From the NCBI GenBank assembly GCA_027257055.1, contig JAPVLO010000040.1:208501-272500 (forward strand): DNA of 64,000 nucleotides, given 5' to 3'. Both the position numbers and the translations under genes were made by a program. The notes under the pieces were generated by a model, which was given only the letters and a program-made list of their open reading frames with translations, was not told the origin of the DNA and made no database searches. Shown one piece after another: positions 59,291 through 64,000 of this stretch (position 1 is its first letter; each line of letters begins with the position of its first letter). This DNA is from Cephalopachus bancanus. Taxonomy: Eukaryota; Chordata; Mammalia; Primates; Tarsiidae.

Positions 59291-61187
59291 AGAATTTCAT
59301 TTAAAATTAGAGTCAATCCTCTCAAATCTTGCAGCTGTTTATCAACTAAGTTAATGTAATATTCTAAATCTTCTGTTGTCATTTAAACAATGTTCACAGT
59401 GTCAATACCAGATGTAGAAACCACCCTCTTTGCTCATCTGTAAGAAGTAACACCCCATCCATTGAAGTTTTATGAGATTGCAGCAATTCAGTCACTTCTT
59501 CAGGTTCCACTTCTACTTTGAGTTCTCTTTCTGTTTCCACCATATATATAGTTATGTCTGTCAATGAAGTCATGAAGCCCTCAAAGTCAACCATGAGAAT
59601 TGGATTCAACTTTTTCCAAACGTATTTAATGTTGATGTTTTTACCTCTTCCCATGAATCATGAATGTTTTTAATGACATCTGGACTGGTGAATTCTTTCC
59701 AGACATTTTCCATTTCCTTTGCCTAGATCCATCACATCAAAGGAGTCACTATCTATGGCAGCATTAGCCTTACAAAATATATTTCTTAAATAAAGTCATG
59801 AAAGTCAAAATTACTCCTTGATCCACGGACTGCAGTATAAACGTTGTGTTAGCGGCATGGGAATAACATTAATCTCTTTATACATTTCCATTAGAGTTTT
59901 TGGGTGACCAGGAATATGATCAATAAGTAGTATTTTTTAAAATCTTTAATTCTGAGCAGTAAGTCTCTATAGTGGACTTAAAATGTTCAGTAAACCATGC
60001 TATAAACAGATATGCTGTCACCCAGGCTTTATTGTTTCATTTAAAGATCATAGGAAGAGTATATTTAGCATGATTCTTAAGGGCTCTAGGATTTTCAGAG
60101 TGGCAAATGAGCATTGACTTCAATTTAAAGTCACCAGCTGTATTACCCCCTAACAAGAAAGGCAGTCTGTCCTTTGAAACTTTTATAGCCAGGCATTGAC
60201 TTCTCCTTTCTAGCTATGAAAGTTCTAGATGGCATCTTTTTCCAATAGAAGGCTGTTTCATCTACATTGAAAATCTGTTGTTTAGTGTAGCTACCCTTCA
60301 GATATAATCTTAGCTGGATCTTCTGGATAACTTACTGCAGCTTACATCAGCACTTGCTGCTTCACCTTGCACTTTTATGGTATGGAGACAGTTTCTTTTT
60401 TTAACACACCATGCTAACTTCCAAACTTTCTCTTGCAGCTTTCTCACATCTTTTAGCCTTCATTGAATTGAATTGAGTTAGGGTCTTGCTCTGGACTAGG
60501 CTTTAGTTTAGGGGAATGTTGTGGCTGGTTTGGACTTCTATCCAGACCACTAATACTTTCTACATATCAGAAATAAGGCTGTTCTACCTTTTAAAAAAAT
60601 AATTTGTGTTCACTGGGTTAGCACTTTTAATTTCCTTCAAGAACTTTTCCTTTGCATTTGCAACTTGGCTAACTTTTTGGTAAAAGCATTCCAGCTGTTG
60701 ACCTATCTCAACAGTAGGTGTGCTTTCCTCACTAAGTTTGGTTATTTCTAAATTTTGATTTGAAGTAAGAGATGTGTGAATCTTCCCTTAATTCGACTAC
60801 TCAGAGGCCATTGTAAGATCATTAATTGGTCTACTGTTGTCATTTTTTGTGTAGTAAGGAATAGGGAGACCCCAGGAGAGTGATGGGGGAACAGCCAGTT
60901 GGGGGAGCAGTGAGAACACACACAATATTTATCAATTAAGTTCACCATCTTATATAGTCAGGATTTATGGCACTCCAAAACAATTACAATAATGATATCA
61001 ATGTTCACTGATGGCAGACCACCATGACAGATATAATAATAATGAAAGCATTTTAAATACTATATTGCAAGATTTCCAAACTGTGACACAGAGACACAAA
61101 GTGAGCACGACTTGCTCGACCCAATATTGCCACAATATCTGTGGAGCATAATATAGCAAAGTGTAGTAAAACAACATATGCCTATAT

Positions 61188-62120
61188 TTTGATAAGGCAT
61201 GTAGGGTATCCATAGCAAGTGGATCAACCCCCAAAACCTAAAAGCACAGATGATTTCTAAATGGTCTTTGCAGAAGAATAAAGTTGGGACCTCATAGAAC
61301 TTGTTCTGCAGATAGAGTGTGTCAACATAGGGCTGAATTTTCAGTGGCCCTGATAGAGAACTTGAGTCTTATACCTGTAGGTCTCTTTCTCTACCTTTCC
61401 TCAATGCAAGACTCAGTCTTTTCCTGATACTACTTAATAACTGTTATTATTAAGCAATTTTGTTGCTTAATAGTTGTCAGATGTATATTCAATAAAATCA
61501 GCTTTAGGGGCTGCCAAGAAGTAAGTCTGCACACAGGGGGACTCATTTTGGTCTAGCCTGGTGATAGGCTTTTCTGGTTATGACAAATGCTCAGTTGTTT
61601 CACCTCATTGGTTGATTCATCCCCAGAGGTAACTGCTAAAAGGTGCGTTTAATAGACCAGTTTTCCAAAAGGAGGAAACTTATGTATAGAAATGGGAAGC
61701 ATCAGATCGGACACTTGAATGCTTTATTCCTAATTCAATCATGTAATCTTTTCATATCCATTGCCTGATGACACCTTTCTCTACCTAGTTCTCCCTCCGT
61801 CAAAAGTTCTAATCATCTTAACCTTTTCTTCCTCACAGAGCATTGATGTGGATTCCACATGCTTTGAGGACAGGCATTCTCTAGACTGCAGTCTCAATTA
61901 GCCATGAGGAAACTGAAGCTCAGAGGAAAGTGACTTCTCCCCAAAACTGTACTCTACTTTATTAAAGTGCTTATAAACCAATGCCAGCATTACCCTACTT
62001 GCGTCTATTTCCTTGAGGCCTCATGGAGCCACCACTGGCTATGGTGATGAATGAGTTAATAATGGAGATGAAAGTTTTCAGGTACTTGAGCAGAGGGTAA
62101 CTGCACCAAAATGGATTAGC
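61188..62120. other. Non-coding stretch
   Basis: 61880-61945 has the old MIR/L2-class motif 'catgaggaaactgaagctca'. The rest is unassigned. Confidence 0.4.
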
Positions 62121-62124
62121 CTGG

Positions 62125-62186
62125 TCCATCGGTGGTAGACCTGAGGGGAGCATGTTCCATCGGTGGTAGACCTGAGGGGAACATAG
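62125..62186. repeat. 31-bp tandem duplication
   Basis: 'tccatcggtggtagacctga' followed by 'ggggagcatgt' at 62125-62155 is repeated from 62156 with two substitutions. The open minus frame 61995-62243 runs through it. Confidence 0.95.
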
Positions 62187-62339
62187 GTTCCTCCAGGGAC
62201 ATTGTTTAGTGTTGCGATAAGGATAAATTAAGGAGAAAGTCATTCTGGTTACCTACACGGAAATGCTGACTGTTCCGGCTGCTTGAGGATTTTAAATTTA
62301 CAGGGCTGGTCCTGCCCCAGGAAGGAAGCACAGAAGGGG

Positions 62340-62465
62340 AACAGCAGGTCTGGCTTCTCAGTCTGTTCTAAAGCTAATTTAGCATGTGACCTTGGAGAAG
62401 TCACTTTCCTCTGAGTTTCAGTTTCCTCAGCTATAAGAGTGTAGGACTAGCTGATCCCCAAGACC
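62340..62465 (+). mobile_element. MIR SINE
   Basis: 'gcatgtgaccttggagaagt', 'cagtttcctcagctataaga' and 'gactagctgatccccaagac' match the MIR core and distal part well. Confidence 0.9.
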
Positions 62466-62476
62466 CTTTTTAAAAA

Positions 62477-63382
62477 CATGAGGGGGGTCCCCAAGAAAAT
62501 TAGAATTTATTTTTTAAAAACTGTGTATTTATTCTTATATGTTTAACCTTTAGTCACCTTCAAAGTACTCTCCATCTGATGCAATACACCTATCGAGATG
62601 CTTTTTTTCACTACTTAAAACAGTTTTTGAAGGTATCAATTTTGACACCTTTTAGAGTTTCTGCCACCTTTTTTGTTTGTTTGTTTCACCTTTTCCACAT
62701 CAGCAAAACATTTCCCTTTAAGGACTTTTTTCATCTGTGGAAACAACAACAACAACAAAGTCGCTCAGGGTGAGATCGAGTGAACAGGTTGGGTGAAACA
62801 TGGGGGTCACGCCATTTTTTGATCAAAAACTGCTGAACACTCAGTGCAGTGTGGACAGGTGTGCTTATAAATCACCCATTATGAAATGGGCAAACACCTT
62901 GAAAGAATCTCCAGCACTTTAGGAGGCCAAGGCGAGAGGACTGCCTGAGTCCACGGGGTTAGAGACCAGCCTAGGCAACTTGGTGAGACCTCATCTCTAC
63001 AATAAATCACAAAAACTAGCTGGGCATGGTGGCATGCATCTGTAGTTCCAGCTACTTGGAAGGCTGAGGGAGAAGAATCGCATGAGCCCAGCAGGTCAAG
63101 GCTATGGTGGCCGTGAGCGTGCCACTGCACTCCAGCCTAGGCGACAACAGTGAGACTCCAACTCAAAAAAAAGAAAAAGAAAGAAAAGAAAAGAAAGAAA
63201 GAATCCCTCCACCCCCAAAAATGCACTGAAGCTGAATGCAGCCTCTCACAACAACACTACCTGGTACACTGATGAAGATAGGTTCCTGGAACACTTATCT
63301 AGTGGAGGAAGCTTGTACTACAAAGGGGCTGTACTCCAAAAAATAATTCTGGGTTTTTTTGGGGGGGGATCCCCCCCTCATA
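62477..63382 (-). mobile_element. Mariner-type DNA transposon, internally deleted, split by Alu (copy C)
   Basis: Left end 'gaggggggtcccc', right end 'ggggatccccccctca' followed by TA. The interior is collinear with copies A and B. Read on the minus strand it includes the transposase 3' part (near 62597-62700). An Alu at 62913-63200 interrupts it. Without the Alu it is about 610 bp, the same size class as the other two copies. Confidence 0.87.
62913..63200 (+). mobile_element. Lineage-specific Alu, slightly 5'-truncated, inside mariner copy C
   Basis: Begins at 'agcactttaggaggccaagg', so about 30 bp of the head is missing; otherwise both arms are present, with a GAAA-rich tail (63165-63202). 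The target-site duplication is 'aaagaatctcc' at 62902-62912 against 'aaagaatccctcc' from about 63198. Confidence 0.93.
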
Positions 63383-64000
63383 GAATCTACAATCCTATTA
63401 TTTGAGGCACTAAGTAAACGGTCAGAAACAGCAAATCACCACCCCCTCTAGGAGTATTTGCTGTTAAAATAGTCAAAACCTCTCAGTCCAGGCTAGGTTT
63501 ACCAATTTGACATAATAAAAGAATCACATGAATTCAGAGTTAAAAGTTCAGAGTCTCAGATGACACCCTAGACAGAAAGGCTCATAACCTGGTCAGAACA
63601 CTAAAATCAGTGTTTTTAACAAACACTTAAGATGATTCTCGAATCACACAATTTTGGAAAATACTGAGATAGACAATAATGTGCATCTATCTCAAATCCA
63701 TGGTTCTTAACCTTGAATGGACGTAATAATCTACTGGGAGCTTTTAAATCCCTGCGCCCCTGGGATCAACTCCAGAAGTTCATTCCAAATTGAGAAAAGG
63801 CAGCCTGGACTTTGGATGTTTTAAACACTCGTCGGGTGAAGCAGTCAGAACTGAGAATCTCTGCCTTAAACCCACACTGTGTGTGATTCCTCAATTTTCC
63901 AGATGTTTCTGTAAGAATGACACTGGGTCATCCAGCACTCAGCAGAGACACAGACAACCAGAGGACCCTTTCTGGTTTTTCACACTCTGGCATGAAAGCA
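63383..64000. other. Non-coding stretch with possible old DNA-transposon piece
   Basis: 63700-63860 ('ccatggttcttaaccttgaa', 'ggagcttttaaatccctgcg', 'gcctggactttggatgtttt') resembles a MER5/MER20-type hAT remnant. Otherwise unassigned. Confidence 0.4.

Larger units (their letters stand above)
58391..60811 (-). pseudogene. Tigger1 transposase pseudogene
   Basis: Tigger1 encodes a pogo/JERKY-type transposase with an N-terminal DNA-binding (CENP-B-like) domain and a DDE catalytic domain, which cuts the element ends at TA sites. On the minus strand the start codon is at 60811-60809, and codon 5 is already a stop (TAG). More stops and indels follow. The best remaining frame near the C-terminus is 59394-59654 ('VEPEEVTELLQSHKTSMDG'). 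The last part of the coding region is broken by L1, an Alu and a micro-insertion: transposase-like words reappear at 58830-58873 and 58500-58540. No function is possible from this copy. Confidence 0.9.
57752..61185 (-). mobile_element. Tigger1 (pogo-like) DNA transposon, near full length, with four insertions
   Basis: Its ends are related inverted repeats ('cagacatacctctgagatat' left; '...acaacatatgccta' right). The interior follows the Tigger1 consensus in reverse ('cattatgtctaagaaaaaca', 'cagcacttgctgcttcacct'). Removing the antisense Alu (57991-58320), a micro-insertion (58438-58492), the sense Alu (58542-58836) and the 5'-inverted L1 (58891-59308) restores a contiguous element of about 2.3-2.4 kb. 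A TA dinucleotide follows the right end. Confidence 0.94.

Overview
This window reads as A+T-rich, non-coding nuclear DNA from a primate. I found no host protein-coding exon, tRNA, rRNA, CRISPR array or operon-like arrangement that I could defend. Almost every open frame is short, and most lie in transposon remnants, antisense Alu copies or dinucleotide repeats. The window is best described as a gene-poor, transposon-rich stretch (intergenic or deep intronic).

Organism: two layers of 7SL-derived dimeric Alu are visible. One is old and AluJ/FLAM-like. The other is a better preserved family with a consensus unlike anthropoid AluS/AluY or strepsirrhine Alus: the first arm reads 'ggctcagcctgtaatccc', the linker 'aataaatcaaaaaattag', and the second arm 'cccagcaggtcgaggctg'. 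No AluS or AluY copy was seen. This fits a primate outside the anthropoids that shares the old Alu stock; a tarsier is my best inference, not a proof.

Layout: 1-9 kb has L1 fragments, a (TG)n tract, MIR remnants and a head-to-head pair of young Alus (7180-7804). A minus-strand, 5'-truncated L1 fills about 9.77-11.37 kb and keeps the end of ORF2. An internally deleted mariner lies at 13.4-14.0 kb; related copies are at 33.3-33.9 and 62.5-63.4 kb. An ancient antisense L1M spans about 16.9-19.3 kb. MIR, L2 and MaLR-type LTR remnants dominate 22-37 kb.

A decayed ERVL-class retrovirus (pol remnants, plus strand) occupies about 38.7-42.2 kb. It is split by a hAT element that is itself split by an AluJ. 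At 45.2-45.6 kb an Alu has been rearranged with an inverted Alu piece and a copied flank. L1 and L2 ends lie at 46.9-48.2 kb. Around 54.5 and 56.7 kb a 260-bp Alu-plus-flank segment is present twice.

A nearly full-length Tigger1 (pogo-like) DNA transposon at 57752-61185 has taken four later insertions: an antisense Alu, a 41-nt micro-insertion with a 14-bp target-site duplication, a sense Alu, and an L1 with a 5' inversion.

No cooperating gene set is present. The interest is in the record of transposition, nesting and rearrangement. Repeat names come from recognising the sequence by eye; RepeatMasker with Dfam would be the decisive check for all of them.
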